DNA of 64,000 bases from assembly GCA_964017235.1 (NCBI GenBank), contig OZ024934.1, forward strand, positions 76,722,706 to 76,786,705. Direction: 5' to 3'. Made by a program: the position numbers and the translations under genes. This stretch comes from Sabellastarte sp. h YS-2021. Its lineage: Eukaryota; Annelida; Polychaeta; Sabellida; Sabellidae. Of this stretch, positions 46,009-57,848 are shown piece by piece (positions within the stretch are counted from its first letter, which is position 1; each line of letters starts with the position of its first letter). The notes beneath the pieces were generated by a model. That model was not told the origin of the DNA. It did not search any database and saw only the letters and a program-made list of their open reading frames with translations.

Positions 46009-47465
46009 TACCAGACTGAAATTTCATATAATCTAGAAAAAAAGAGTTTGCAAGAGATCAGTTATGATTAAGTGTTTGAGTTTATTACTGGTGAAGATAT
46101 TTACTAAGCATTTGTGTATTCATTTTTAAGGCTTCTGTGTGCAGCCGAAATGTATACTCGCCCATCAATATTCATAAAGTACAAATATCATTGTGTAATT
46201 TGGATGGAAAATCAACAGTAATAGACTGTTTATGAGCTGAAGTGATTAAATGATATTGAAGCTACTTTATAGGTTTTCCATCCTATGAAAACCCCATGCA
46301 AGGTGCTCATAAAATCAACCAATGCCACAGTCACTCTACAGCCGGTATTTGCTTCCATAGACTGTAAGTATATATGGTAAGTGCGTGTGTCCTATCATTT
46401 CTGTAGATAATCTACTGCCCTTCCTCCAAATTCTCTGATATTCTGTCCTTTTCTTTGTCTCAAGGGAAGTTTAATGTTTGCCGTAACATTGCTGCATATT
46501 TACATATTTGCAGTTCATCTTTGAGGTTTCTTTTTTGGGTCAAATGATGACCATTTCCTCACCAAATTCAGATTTTCTTCTCTTATAAAATTGTAGCTAC
46601 AGTTGAGTATCTGAGTTTCAAAGGAGGTACAGTATTCCACCTGTGTGTTTTCCTGCCGTCTATAGCAGCCAGAAATACAGCATGTAATGTGACTAGGCCA
46701 TTAGGCAGAAAATGAAAACTAAATGGATAATATGTAAAATAAATCTGATAAAGTAATGACCCAGTCATGTCTCCCTTATAGTTGTATCTATATGTACTTG
46801 CTTTTCCGTTAATGATATTCTTATGGCTCAGAAAAGAGACCATTATGTCTGTGTAGTGGACTACGAAGAACAAGCTGGCCTAATTATCCATCCCAGCCCT
46901 TTCACTCACATGAATACTGTAGTACAGCTCATGAAGCGTCCTATCAGGTATTTCAGACATTTGAACAAAGCCATCCCAAATGCAAATCACATGCTGAGTT
47001 TGTTGAATTGCTTTGAAGGCACCCTTTCCAAATGCAAATACTGCTGTATCCCACCCAAGATATCCCATTCTAACATGACACGCCTGTGTCCGCGATTCTG
47101 ATTGGCTAAGACACGAAAAATTGCTCTGTAAAACCCCGCATAACATCATCAATTCTATTTTATCACTCACAATGCTGCTCCGCAAAAAGAAAACTTGAAG
47201 TAACAGCCTAGATGTTTTTCATTAAATAGACAAATAATGGTAAACACGCTATTCAGGGATTCTTACATTTGAATATAGAATATACTGATATGCATGTGTT
47301 GAAGTTTAAGGACCTTTAACAAAGAAAAGGGTAATCTTAATTTGTGGCTCTTCCAATAATTCAACGGCACCATCAATAAAAAAATCTTTATAGAATATTC
47401 GTATATTTTTCTATAAAATAGCTTCAAAACTAATTTTTATAAGATCTTCTAAAATGTCATGTTAG
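46009..47465. other. No gene seen; family-D terminus fragment
   Basis: AGAAATACAGCATGTAATGTGA at about 46670-46692 resembles the family-D right end. Open frames at 46583-46873, 46823-47101 and 46880-47185 overlap on both strands and have no recognised domains. Confidence 0.5.
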
Positions 47466-47617
47466 AATAGAAATAGACAACTCCGAGCTCGGGGTTATAA
47501 GCGATTTTACAACGATTACCGCATTAGAATCACTCAGGCTCCGCCTTCGTGATCCTAATATCGTTAATCGTTGTAAAATCGCCTATAACCCCTCGCTGGT
47601 CGTTGTCTATTTCTATA
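47466..47617. mobile_element. Long hairpin (MITE-like), single copy
   Basis: ATAGAAATAGACAAC...GGGGTTATAAGCGATTTTAC...AACGATTA on the left pairs with TAATCGTTGTAAAATCGCCT...ATAACCCC...GTTGTCTATTTCTAT on the right, over about 65 bp per arm with few mismatches. The loop contains GGCTCCGCCTTCGTGATCC. No coding capacity. Confidence 0.88.
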
Positions 47618-48186
47618 TTAAAATATCAAGTGGATTGTACCAGAAACAAATGACAATGAGCCTGTTCGGTTGTAGGTTTTGACTTCAGGTGTGAGTTGAT
47701 ATTAATGAACTGACAATATGTTAACTAGCAATTGGCCCCCCCTGCTTTATTTCACTGTATACTGTCTGGCTTGTTAATTTGGCACATGACACAAAATTGA
47801 AGCAAGTAATAAATTCATCCCTCTAAAATCCATCTTTTGTGGGATTTTTTTCTGAGACACTAATCTGACTAAATTTCACATCTGGAGCATTTTGAGGTGT
47901 TATCAACGAGAATCAATCAACTCAGCTGACTTCTATGGTATTGCAGACTGTCTATGTTACAGTAAAATCCTTAATAAATCTTTGTATTCACAGCAGCCTT
48001 ACTATTTGGAGATTATTTATTTTTGTGGCACTTGCCATGTTCATATGTTTACTTTATATTTGACAGAGCAAGAACTACTTGACAGTATTCTTTAACTTTT
48101 CTAATGTCTAGGTCACACCTTTCTGTGCAGGTTTATTTGTACGTATTTGATTTCCACTTGACAACCTCGCTTGACAACTAGAGTTT
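47618..48186. other. No recognisable feature
   Basis: AT-rich spacer; nothing matched. Confidence 0.5.
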
Positions 48187-48325
48187 CACGGTGGCCTATT
48201 GGTGTTAGCGAGATTGGCATCTAATCACAGGCAGTCACCTCTGTGTAGCATGTGACTCCCACAAGTGACAAACCTGTTCCATTATTACCCTGACTGGTGA
48301 ACGGGACGTAAAACCCCAACTTTGA
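48187..48325 (+). mobile_element. SINE family C
   Basis: CACGGTGGCCTATTGGTGTTA, GGCATCTAATCACAGGCAGT, ATGTGACTCCCACAAGTG and tail ACGGGACGTAAAACCCCAAC. The tail resembles the family-A core, suggesting a shared 3' origin. Confidence 0.75.
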
Positions 48326-48435
48326 CAACCTCGTTTTATTTCTCTCAACAATGACCTCATATCTGGGTAGTGCCTGTTGAAAAACAAAACTTCCCATAAA
48401 TCCATCTCAGTGTCCCATACACCACCTCCAGCATT

Positions 48436-48760
48436 TATCTGTCACTGCAGCCTAGTGGGTAACACACTCGCCTAGGGCACACAGAGGACGTGGGTTCAAT
48501 CCCAGGTATAGGCAGATACATAGTGGCTCGGATGACCACTTAAAATGGCAGTCCTCTGTCATTGGGTGATATCCCCAGTGGCAGGTTAAAGAACCTCAAG
48601 GACGTGGATAAATGGTCATCTTTGAGCCTCTGTCTTTCAGTTAGGGGAATGTCAGTAATTTGAGAGTTGGACTGTACTTGTATAGTTGGATGGGTCATAT
48701 AGCGCTTTGAGTTCTGTAGTACATGGAGATATTGCGCAAAGTAAAAATACGAATACAAAA
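48436..48760 (+). mobile_element. SINE family B
   Basis: ATCTGTCACTGCAGCCTAGT, GACGTGGGTTCAATCCCAGG (box B-like), GACCACTTAAAATGGCAGTC, AGCGCTTTGAGTTCTGTAGT and tail GGAGATATTGCGCAAAGTAA. Confidence 0.92.
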
Positions 48761-50393
48761 AAAAAATACAATTTAATGTTTCAATACAGCTCATTATTGG
48801 ATGTAACAGCTATTTCAAACACTTTGCAGAAAGTGCCCAAAATGCAAATGCTTTGTCAAAAAACCCCAAACATGTCTTACTGAAATGCGCTGAATAAATC
48901 AAGCCAAATGCCTCCTAACCAAATAGAAGATGGACTGAACCACAAGGTCCACTGGCATGCTGGCTATAGGCCAGAGTGTAGTTTACGATTTGAAGTAATA
49001 AAACATGTACAATCCAGAGGCATATTTTACGATACGTTTACAATCCGAATAGCTTTTCAATTGACGTTGCCATTGCCACAATCAATCATTTCTCGATCCA
49101 TTCTATTGGTTTCTGTTTTTTTTAACGATTGACTTAAGATGCAGAAGATAGGTTTATGATCGCCATAAGATGGGAAAGATTGCTGTGCAATTGTACGATA
49201 GGTTTTAGATTGCTGTAAGATTGAAAAAAAATCACCCTGCGATGAGCTTATGATTCTATAAATCTGATAAGAATTGGGAAATGTTTGCAATAATTTCAAG
49301 GTAGCTTGAAAATTTTGTAAACTTTTTACCGGTGGACTCCCAAGTGCTGTACTTCTAACCCATCAGGAAGTACCATACTTTCCATACATGTAGGTTTTAC
49401 GATGGCAAGAAGATCATTAAGATGTACAAGATTTAGTTACCGATTCCCAATGTTTCACAATTGGGAACAGGGTTTACGGTACATCACAGAAATGGAACAA
49501 CCCTCTTAGTAGGTCATAATCCAAGTGTGGAAAGCTGTGACCTAGGTATTACGTGGAATATAACACGGCAGGGGTCCATGTGAACACCCTCATATATATT
49601 TGTCATAGCCAAGAAAAGTTAATTTTAAACCTGGGTGCTCTTTGCAACCAAAGATGCAAGTTTTCCACAGGGGGGTGGGGGTGGGGGGTATCACAAAACC
49701 CCTCCCTTCTTTGTCTTCCTTCCTATGTTATATCATTTACTCGATGGCATCTATAAATTATCAGCTACTATCAATACATATTGTATTAAACTATAAATCC
49801 AATGAAGAAATAGAGAATATCCTTGAGTGGCTTGCAAAAACAGGGGGAGGGGTGTTATATATCTAAGCAGTAGAGGTTTGACCCCTGGAGCCATTTTCTC
49901 ATGTAATTGGTTCTTTTAGAGAGATGCCCTTAATTTAATCCATTCCTGGGGCTCAACAGCATTTTAAGTGTCATTATATACACGGCAAACATTTATTATA
50001 AGGGGAGAATTCTAGCTGTGCAAACAGTGAGCATAAACTCCATTGATTAGGGATTAAATAAGGTAGAAACCCATATCTAATGTTACAGACTGGACTTATA
50101 TTCTGGAATATAATACACACACACACTTGTATAATACACAGGCCATAAGGGCAAGATATAAAGGTAGTGCATTAAAACAGAAAAGATTGTCTTGGGGTAG
50201 AATTTATGAATGAAAACTGAAGCTCTCAATCTGTACAAATGTATTGCTTTAAGAAATTAATTCTAGTAGCCATTGACTTGAGACCTTATGGCTCATTCCC
50301 GCTGTTCCAACTGTGGTGGTATTAACACGTATTTAAATTTGGGTGTACGACCTTGGCCTCGTTGTTTTTTAAATATGGTGGGTAGTGTATATC
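48761..50393. other. No gene recognised
   Basis: Includes a stretch (49120-49290) where GATTG and TAAGAT-type words recur loosely, G tracts at 49671-49688, and AT-rich sequence. Open frames at 49553-49866 have no recognisable domain. Confidence 0.5.
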
Positions 50394-50712
50394 GTATTTT
50401 ATTTATACTCAGCACAATATCTCTATGTGCTACAGGACTCAAAGCGCTTTTTGGCCCATCCCACTGCATGAGTACAGCCCAACTCTCAAGTTACTGACAT
50501 TCCCCTAACTGAAAGACAGAGGCTCAAGGATGACCATTTATCAATGTCCTTGAGGTTCTTTGGCGTGCCACTTGGGATAGCACCCAGTGACAGAGGGCCG
50601 CCATTTTAAATGGTCATCCTGGCCACTATGTATCTGGTTGTACCTTGGTTTGAACCCACGTCCTAAGTGTTCCTAGGCGAGTGTGCTACCCACTAGGCCA
50701 CAGTGGCAGATG
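50394..50712 (-). mobile_element. SINE family B
   Basis: TTATACTCAGCACAATATCT, TGACATTCCCCTAACTGAAA, GGTTTGAACCCACGTCCTAA and CCACTAGGCCACAGTGGCAG. Confidence 0.92.
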
Positions 50713-50929
50713 CATATTTAAAAATGAGTGACCCTGTAAGTCGATGCTGCCCCTTTTGCTTTAGCACGGAAGAATTCATGGCAGGTTTCGGATAAAACAT
50801 TTAATTTGCTCAGATTTAGGGGTTTCTTTGCAATATTATAAGTTTTCTTTATAATATGTAAAATCCACGAGACACTGGGCCTTCTGACCCATTTCTATAA
50901 TAACATGTAACGTCCCATTTACAGTACAG

Positions 50930-51690
50930 GCGGCATGTCCCGCAGTACTCGATGGCAGAACCGTCTCCAAGGACACGCCATATCTTCAAAGATTTGATAT
51001 AACAATCACAATACAGGCAGTATAATTTGCAATTTTATTGGTGTTGGGCGACATGCCCCTGTCCTTCAACTACCGTCCCAGGGGCCACGGTGGCAGAGTG
51101 GTAACACTCTCGCCTCCCACCTCTGAGGTCGGGGTTCGGTTCTCTCAAGTGGGAAAGTTGGTAGTTGCTTGCCGTTTACAGCAGTTTACAGTACAGAACC
51201 CTGACGAACTATATGTACTAGTTTCCTCTGCCCTTCCAACTACCCGTCATGATATGACCTGTACAGTGCTAAAAGCGACGTAAAACCCCAAATAAATAAA
51301 CTACTGTCCGAGGTTTATTGGTGACCTTGGGACACAGTGGTGAAACATCAATGTACATCCACTCATCTTATGCCACCGTATTACACTCAAAAACGACCAC
51401 AAAAATGACGAGTCACAAGCCAGGACTACACCTTCAGTTACTGTAGCAAGAAATGTATCTGCTCATGCTTGTATTTATATGGGCATGCCCACGGTATAGA
51501 ATTCAGAGGTGGAAATTTTAAATCATTTAAAAAATTTTCATAGGATGTGCAAGGTAATGGACGGTTGGCCACTGACTCACACGTTTGCAAACAGACATCA
51601 GGCGGTGATCAGAGGACAGGGATGGTTTTCTCAAATGCTGCCTACTGCAGGGGATAGCACCTGTGGTGTGAAATGGGTATATGTTTGTTT
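50930..51690. mobile_element. Fold-back element family D, copy 4, split by a SINE
   Basis: Left-type segments (TTACAGTACAGGCGGCATG at about 50920 and ATCACAATACAGGCAGTATA at about 51007), GTCCTTCAACTACCGTCC, then an inserted SINE A (51081-51300), then CTACTGTCCGAGGTTTATTG and the right end CACCTGTGGTGTGAAATGGG near 51660. Two left-like ends suggest two overlapping copies. Confidence 0.65.
51081..51300 (+). mobile_element. SINE family A nested in a family-D element
   Basis: GGGGCCACGGTGGCAGAGTGG, AGTTGGTAGTTGCTTGCCGT and tail AAAACCCCAAATAAATAAA. The flanks CTACCGTCC (left) and CTACTGTCC (right of the tail) look like a target-site duplication with one substitution. Confidence 0.92.
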
Positions 51691-52522
51691 TACAGCCCAG
51701 CTGCATATATACGATTTATTATAAGTGCTAGCCAATTTATAACTTAGGGGCTGCTTTGACTGATCCTGTTAAAAATGGCTGACAAACTGGCTATACCGAC
51801 GATTGGTCCAGACTGAAAAAATAAGTTGTACAACCTAAAAGATCATCTTGACACAAGCAGGATTTATAAAGATGACTAAATATTATGTTAATTGCCTTTG
51901 TACTCTCTCGACCAATGAACTAACTTTAGAGACCTGAAAGCACCACTCATCCATTGTAATAATATGCAACTATGTTCATGGGGGGTTGTGGGGATGGTGG
52001 GTAGTATTTGCATATATTTGGAACTAATGAAAAACCTTTTTCACGAAATGTTTACTTTAAAGCTAGCTTGAGGATTACGGTCGTAGTTTGGAAATATTGA
52101 CCAATTTTAGTGATGGCCAAATTATTTCCCCCAACTGGCGACAAAAACCACTGCATCCCAAAAGTCTAACATCTGCCAATAATGCTGTCATCACAAAGTC
52201 ATGTCATACCAAACGTATGACCACATAAGACCTAATGCCAAGAGTGCAGTACTCGCGCCAATTCCAGTGGTTATAGATGATTGTGAAAACACAGGCAGAA
52301 TGTGGCAAACCAAACAAACACACCTCTAACTACAGATCATAATTCAGAGAGCAAACAGGCCAAGGTGTGATACAGAAAATATACAGGAATGTTGAAGATA
52401 TATTTTGCCTAACTAGATACACAGTAATATACAAAATGATGGCGGAAAGGTAACAGAGAACTATAAAATGATACACCATGAAACTAAAGGTGGTTATGGG
52501 AGGTGAACTTTATACCATTGAA
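51691..52522. other. No recognisable feature
   Basis: AT-rich spacer; nothing matched. Confidence 0.5.
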
Positions 52523-52699
52523 GTTGGCACAGTGGTAACACACTCACCTCCCACCTCTGAGGTCGGCGAATCAAACCCCAGACCGTATAAGTTGGTAGTT
52601 GTTTACCGATGGTCGGCAGTTTACAGTACAGAACGTTGACCAACTACTCGTTCTGATATGACAGTGTTGAAAGCGATGTAAAACCCCAAATAAATAAAA
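52523..52699 (+). mobile_element. SINE family A, internally deleted
   Basis: TTGGCACAGTGGTAACACAC, GGTCGGCAGTTTACAGTACA and tail GTGTTGAAAGCGATGTAAAA. The GTACTGGTTTCCTCTGCCC segment is missing. Confidence 0.9.
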
Positions 52700-53948
52700 T
52701 ATACCACCGATGGTAGGTGAAAATTTTGAACATTTCAAAACTTCAATGTGGTTGGTCACGGAAAGTAAGGAATTATCACAGTATGCAAACCTTACAGACT
52801 GAAGCCCAACAGTGCATGGAAGAATGAAGGAAATAGTGATTGTAGTGTCTGTAATGTGTCAGGGGCATTACCAGTTTACAACTATCAACTGCTTCACTGT
52901 GTTTTCATTCAAAAATATTGCTTTTGTTTCACCAGTGTTTTGCGAGAAGGGCAACAATCTCTAAAAGTTTACAGATGACATAAAAGCTTTGAATCACGTC
53001 ATCATATGACGTCAGTTTTAGATGTGACATGGAGGTGTTTGGTTTAGTGAATCCCCTTCAGACAAAGCCTGTCGCAATTATCATTGGTAACAGCAAGTTA
53101 TATCAATATATCAGTATCTAGGACATTGTGTTCGAGGATATTTTGTACCTAGACTATTTGTACCCAGCCTTGAACATTTCATGACGGAAATTTAAGAATT
53201 AGAAATTTGTTTAATTCTTTGTTAAACATTTATTTGTCTTCTTGAAGCTCTTTGTCAGTGTACAAAATTAAAATATGAGTGAAAAGGAGTAGCAATCTAG
53301 GTGGTACACTCCGTTTTGAAATCATTGACCATTTCAAATTGGTCATGGTTTGCCATGATTTGCCATGACTTGTTTTAAACCAAGATGTTTGTCAAAATAA
53401 ATATGCTGACCATGTCAAAATCACTTCAGTTGGTTTAACCAAGCTGTTTCTTTAAAGTCTGTAGATGTATTTCAAATGACACATTTAAAGGGTATGGATA
53501 TAAATTAAAAATATATATATATATATAATTTAAAAAGTGAATGACTTGTAACTGGATAATGCCTACATTTATCTGTTAAAAAGATCTGACTTCTGAATGA
53601 AGCTGGAAGTCCTTTCAATTCACAGGACCTAAGTTAAATTAATGTAGTTTAATCAGTTAGATTATGAGACAATCAGGCCACTTCCAAACCAAATAAGGTT
53701 TGAAAACAGACGGATAAATTATTTTGACCATTTTGAAACTGAGTTGTGAAATGGCCAGGATCATATACATTTCAACATGGATTACTATTTAAACTTATTG
53801 ACAATTAGTATACAAATGGCTTCAAAAATTACTTAAATGTAAAAATTAACGAAACATACGATTTAATATATTTAGCACATATAATATCATTGTGAAAATG
53901 TACATGTGCAATTTAACCGTAATACCAAAATTTGTGTAAAGGGATTTA
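52700..53948. other. No gene seen; (AT)n microsatellite
   Basis: An AT dinucleotide run of about 20 bp lies near 53508-53527. Local repeats of GGTCATGGTTTGCCATGA-type words occur at 53340-53370. Nothing coding. Confidence 0.5.
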
Positions 53949-54217
53949 GATTTATTTGTTGTTTTACGTCACGTTCAACAGCCAGGGTCATATTGCGATG
54001 GGTAGTTTACGGGTGGAGGAACCAGTGCATACTAGTTGCTCAAGATTCTGCACTGTAAACCACCCGGCATCGGGAAGTAACTACCAACTTTCCAACATGA
54101 AGCGCCCGGCCCGAGATTCGAAATAATGAGCATTTTAATTTCATAATAAAAAGATAATGAACAATTTTAGAATTATTATCTAGGCGAGCACTCTAACCGC
54201 TACACCACCGAGCCCCC
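53949..54217 (-). mobile_element. SINE family A interrupted by a 50-60 bp insertion
   Basis: Tail side TTTATTTGTTGTTTTACGTC, body CTGCACTGTAAACCACCCGG and AAGTAACTACCAACTTTCC, box B start CGAGATTCGAA, then foreign sequence (about 54121-54180), then head AGGCGAGCACTCTAACCGC and ACACCACCGAGCCCCC. Confidence 0.85.
54122..54170 (-). repeat. Inverted copy of 54309-54357 inserted in the SINE
   Basis: AATAATGAGCATTTTAATTT...GATAATGAACAATTTTAG is the reverse complement of 54309-54357 with 2 mismatches in 49. Confidence 0.92.
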
Positions 54218-54289
54218 TTTTGTGTAAGTCTTGTGTGTCTACTTGCATTTATAAATTTCAATTGATGTGTACAGAAGAAAGGTATGACA

Positions 54290-54545
54290 ACACTTGAGCA
54301 ATATAGATCTAAAATTGTTCATTATCTTGTTATTATGAAATTAAAATGTTCATTATTTCTCTTGACAGTATGCATATAAAATTATCCATATTTTGACTTA
54401 TAATTATTAATCCCAAAGTATTCATTATTTGACTAAAGATATAAACACAAAATTAATTATTATTTTTACTTAACAATATAAGTCTAAAATTGCTCTTCGT
54501 TTGACTTGACAATATAAATCTAAAATTGTTCATTATTAAAAATGA
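54290..54545 (+). repeat. Degenerate tandem-like block of TTGTTCATTAT units
   Basis: ATCTAAAATTGTTCATTAT, TTAAAATGTTCATTATTT, AAAGTATTCATTATTTGACT and TAAATCTAAAATTGTTCATT recur with intervening TTGAC(T)AATATAA, about every 50-60 bp. It is the source of the inverted copy at 54122. Confidence 0.65.
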
Positions 54546-55956
54546 AAGAAACTGCTAAAACGACAAAGAAGTGTAAATTTCAATACTCTTGTTAAGGAAG
54601 TCAATTACAATATTTACTGTAGTCTAAGATTTCAGTCACTTAAAGTTCCACTGCAAGAAATTAATGATCTGCTATTCTAGAGTTAGCAGCAAAAACAAAT
54701 TGGGGGGGGAGGGGGGTTGTAGTTCATAAGCTTCAAAAATCAAGTACAATGAAGTGTGAAACACAAGGACTGTTATCCTGTATTCATTTTACCTCTTCTA
54801 TTGAAAGAAAACAAACAATTATTTCTGTCATTGCATAAAAATCCCCCCTCTCCATCATTAACAGAAGTGTAAGTCATACACTAAACTCTATTCAGCAACA
54901 AAAACCCCTGCAAGAACACGATTTGATTACAGATCGAATTTTTGCATCTGACAGCTTCCTTTTCAAATGGAGAAGAGTCAACATCATTATTAATAAACAA
55001 TAAAACAATATCAATAACTCTTTTTAATCTGTTAGACGAAGGGAAAGGTGAGAGGGAAACAGAAATCCTCTCAGGTGATCGACCACAAAGGGATATCTCA
55101 ATCATTTGTAAGGGCTTACCTTTTGTAACAGAATGGTCGTGTAATTCAGGGGTTTAATCTTACAGCCTTTAAATCAAGCTCTGTCTTTTGTCTGGTAGTG
55201 TAACCTTAGCTTTAATAATGATTTTAGTTAGTGAATTGTGTCTGCTAGAATGCCAATGTTAAACAAAAGCTAACAACACAGAAAAAAGTCTTTCATAAAG
55301 TTAACCCTTCCATGTGCCTCTATAGCTCTTTTGTAGGTTTCTATGTCATCAGTTTTTTTTACTGTTTTCTCACTGTGACAGCTTTACATCCAAAGACTGA
55401 CTTAAGCTATCTAACTTACACCATGGAAGTCCTATAAATTTCGATTGGACAAATAATTAGATTTTTTTACAAGTTTCTGTTTTCAACATTATACATGATA
55501 GAAGACTGAGAAGATAGAAGAGATTAACAATGCAATAGAAAGTGGAAACTGCTCAGCCATAATTCATGGTTTTGGCATTCATAAATACGGTAATTTTAAC
55601 ATCTTTGACAGTCTAAAAGACAAAGCCCTTAACTGGCAATGGATTGGCAATGTCAAGCAACAAAAAATGTGGAGTTTAAGGTTTAAACTTAAAGTGGTTA
55701 ATTATGCAAGGATCATTAATGTGAGAAAGTGAGGATGAAATAGGATCTTGATGGAGATGATCAATGGGTGAAGAAGTCATCTTATGTTGACCAAGCACTA
55801 ATCTGAAACAGACTTCTGACTTCTCAGGAATATTATGTGTTCAGTGGTATTTGCGTAGTAGTATGCTACTACTTGACAAAGACATGCATACAAAGGGAAG
55901 TAAACTTAATGATTGACTACACAAAACTTTGATGATTATAGTTTTCACAATATTTT
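54546..55956. other. No recognisable feature
   Basis: AT-rich; a G-rich tract (GGGGGGGGAGGGGGG) at about 54702-54717. Open frames on both strands at 54881-55157 are mutual shadows with no recognised domain. Confidence 0.5.
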
Positions 55957-56172
55957 TTATTTATTTGGGTTTTACTTTGTTTTCAACGCATTGTATATGC
56001 AATATCATAAAAGGTAGTTTCAAAGACAGTGGAAACAGTAAATACTAGTTGGTTAAGATTCTGGACTATAACCTGAAGGCCATCAGTAAGCAACAACCAG
56101 CTTTCCAGGGTTTGAACTTGAGATCTTAGGGATGGCAGACAAGTGTGTTACCCACTACACCAACGAGCGTCC
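55957..56172 (-). mobile_element. SINE family A, diverged
   Basis: TTTTATTTATTTGGGTTTTAC, GGTAGTTTCAAAGACAGTGG and GTGTGTTACCCACTACACC. Confidence 0.85.
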
Positions 56173-56933
56173 TAGACTCCACAGGAAGAACATTCAGTGT
56201 TGTAATTTTGCAAAAAAAAAGAAAATAATAGGTGAGAAATATTGACAAATTTTTAGGGGTTTTCAGTATTTTTAACTGCAGGTAAATTTGTCACGTCACT
56301 GGATAGGTTAAACTGGCTTAACCCCAGCCGCCCAGGATGTATCATGGTTAATGGCATTGACATATTTATAAACTGGATGTCATCCTTGTTGTACTCTTAA
56401 TAGATTTCATGGCAACACCTCAGGTTCATTAAACACAACAGAAAACGTATTACAGGTTAATGATAATAATTCAACAATTGTTGCACCACAGTTACAACCA
56501 GTTTGTTATATTGGTTCATAGCAGTATGGAAACATGGAAGATCCTAAGGCCAGGCGTGTTCCACTGAAGAAGAGCATTCGAGGGACACAAAACTGTGCAA
56601 TGATGATCACAGGTCACAGGTCAAGAAACTTCTAAATCTTCATGCACTAATCAGCCACATACCAACTTTAGCAAAGGACAGCACAGAGAAGTGACCCTGA
56701 ATGCATCAAAGTAAAGTTCATACAATGGAGATGAAGTGGAATGCAGGCTGAGAGGTGACATTTAAGGTATTGTAGACCAGCAGGACATTATCAACCACCA
56801 GGAGTCATCTCACAGGATGAAGCTCACCCCACATCCAGGCAATCTTAAATTACCGAAATCAGTCTGAGCACTAGAAACCTAAAATAACAGTCAAAGCCTC
56901 CTGTAACTGTAAGGTATTGTATCAGGATGTTAG
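56173..56933. other. No recognisable feature
   Basis: Somewhat less AT-rich between 56520 and 56880, but no exon-like segment or repeat match found. Confidence 0.5.
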
Positions 56934-57115
56934 TTCTTCTGTTATTGGGTCTTAACTCCAGTGGCAAGCTAAAGAACCTCGGAGACATCTTCCCTGAAAC
57001 ACTGTTAAGACACGTCAGTCAACTGAGCTTAGGTTATATTTGTGCAGTTGGGATGGTTTGATCAGTGCTTCAAGTCCTGATCCCGATCAATATATTATGT
57101 AGAAAGTAATTATAT
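56934..57115 (+). mobile_element. SINE family B, diverged tail
   Basis: TCTGTTATTGGGTCTTAACT, AGTGGCAAGCTAAAGAACCT, ATTTGTGCAGTTGGGATGG and AGTGCTTCAAGTCCTGATCC follow the family-B order; head not seen. Confidence 0.7.
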
Positions 57116-57434
57116 ATACACCAACATTTTATATTTGTTAGCAGTTTTGTCAACCATTTGGTCACTGCCTTCTCTTAGTGTGGTCTTTTTGCTGTAAAAA
57201 GCATATACTGGGAGAATAAAATTATCTTTGTGTCCCTGCATCACCAATATGATGCAAAATGTATCTACCAGCTATGTTTGTTAATATTCCAACTTTGCTA
57301 TAGGCATGCACAGGTCAAGATATTGCGATGCATGAAAAGATATAATATTGATATAAAAGTGACCAACCAAAAAGGGTCTAATGTAACACGCCAATACTAG
57401 ATAAATATATATAACTAGAATGCAATCGTAAAGT

Positions 57435-57667
57435 GCAAACCTCCATCAGGAGGCAGCATGGGGCATTTCCAACAAGATGGGATTTTTAGATATCGAGAAT
57501 ATGACATTGTTCTTTCACACAGGGTCGCTGGGTCAGACCCTATCCATATAAAATATCTCAGAAAGATTTGATCGTTACTATTGGAGTTGTCTTAAACATA
57601 GACAGACAAAGAAACAAATAAAGGACAAATGAATGCATCCCAAACATAACCACCTGGTGGAGGTAAT
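57435..57667. mobile_element. Repeat family E, subtype 1, with both termini
   Basis: GCAAACCTCCATCAGGAGG at the left and ACCACCTGGTGGAGGTAA at the right are inverted. ACAGACAAAGAAACAAATAA near the right end is the family's short A-rich inner tract. Confidence 0.65.
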
Positions 57668-57699
57668 GACATGAATTATATGCAAAGGTAAAAATGTGG

Positions 57700-57848
57700 G
57701 TTTACCTACTAAACACCCAAGGTCATATTAGGGCGGGAAATTTGTATATCCCACAAGTTACAATAATCTGGATTTGAACCCACGGCCACAGACATAAGAG
57801 CTAAGTGCTTACACGCCAAAAGTGTTAACCACTTAACCAAGGAGGCTC
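57700..57848 (-). mobile_element. tRNA-headed SINE, probably family C
   Basis: On the - strand: GGAGCCTCCTTGGTTAAGTG, a box B-like GTGGGTTCAAATCCAG, TTGTGGGATATACAAATTTC and TATGACCTTGGGTGTTTAG. More diverged than other family-C copies; assignment tentative. Confidence 0.55.

Noticed and set aside
46583-47185. Three overlapping open frames on both strands
   Set aside because: Mutual overlap on opposite strands and no domains; at most one could be real and none has support.
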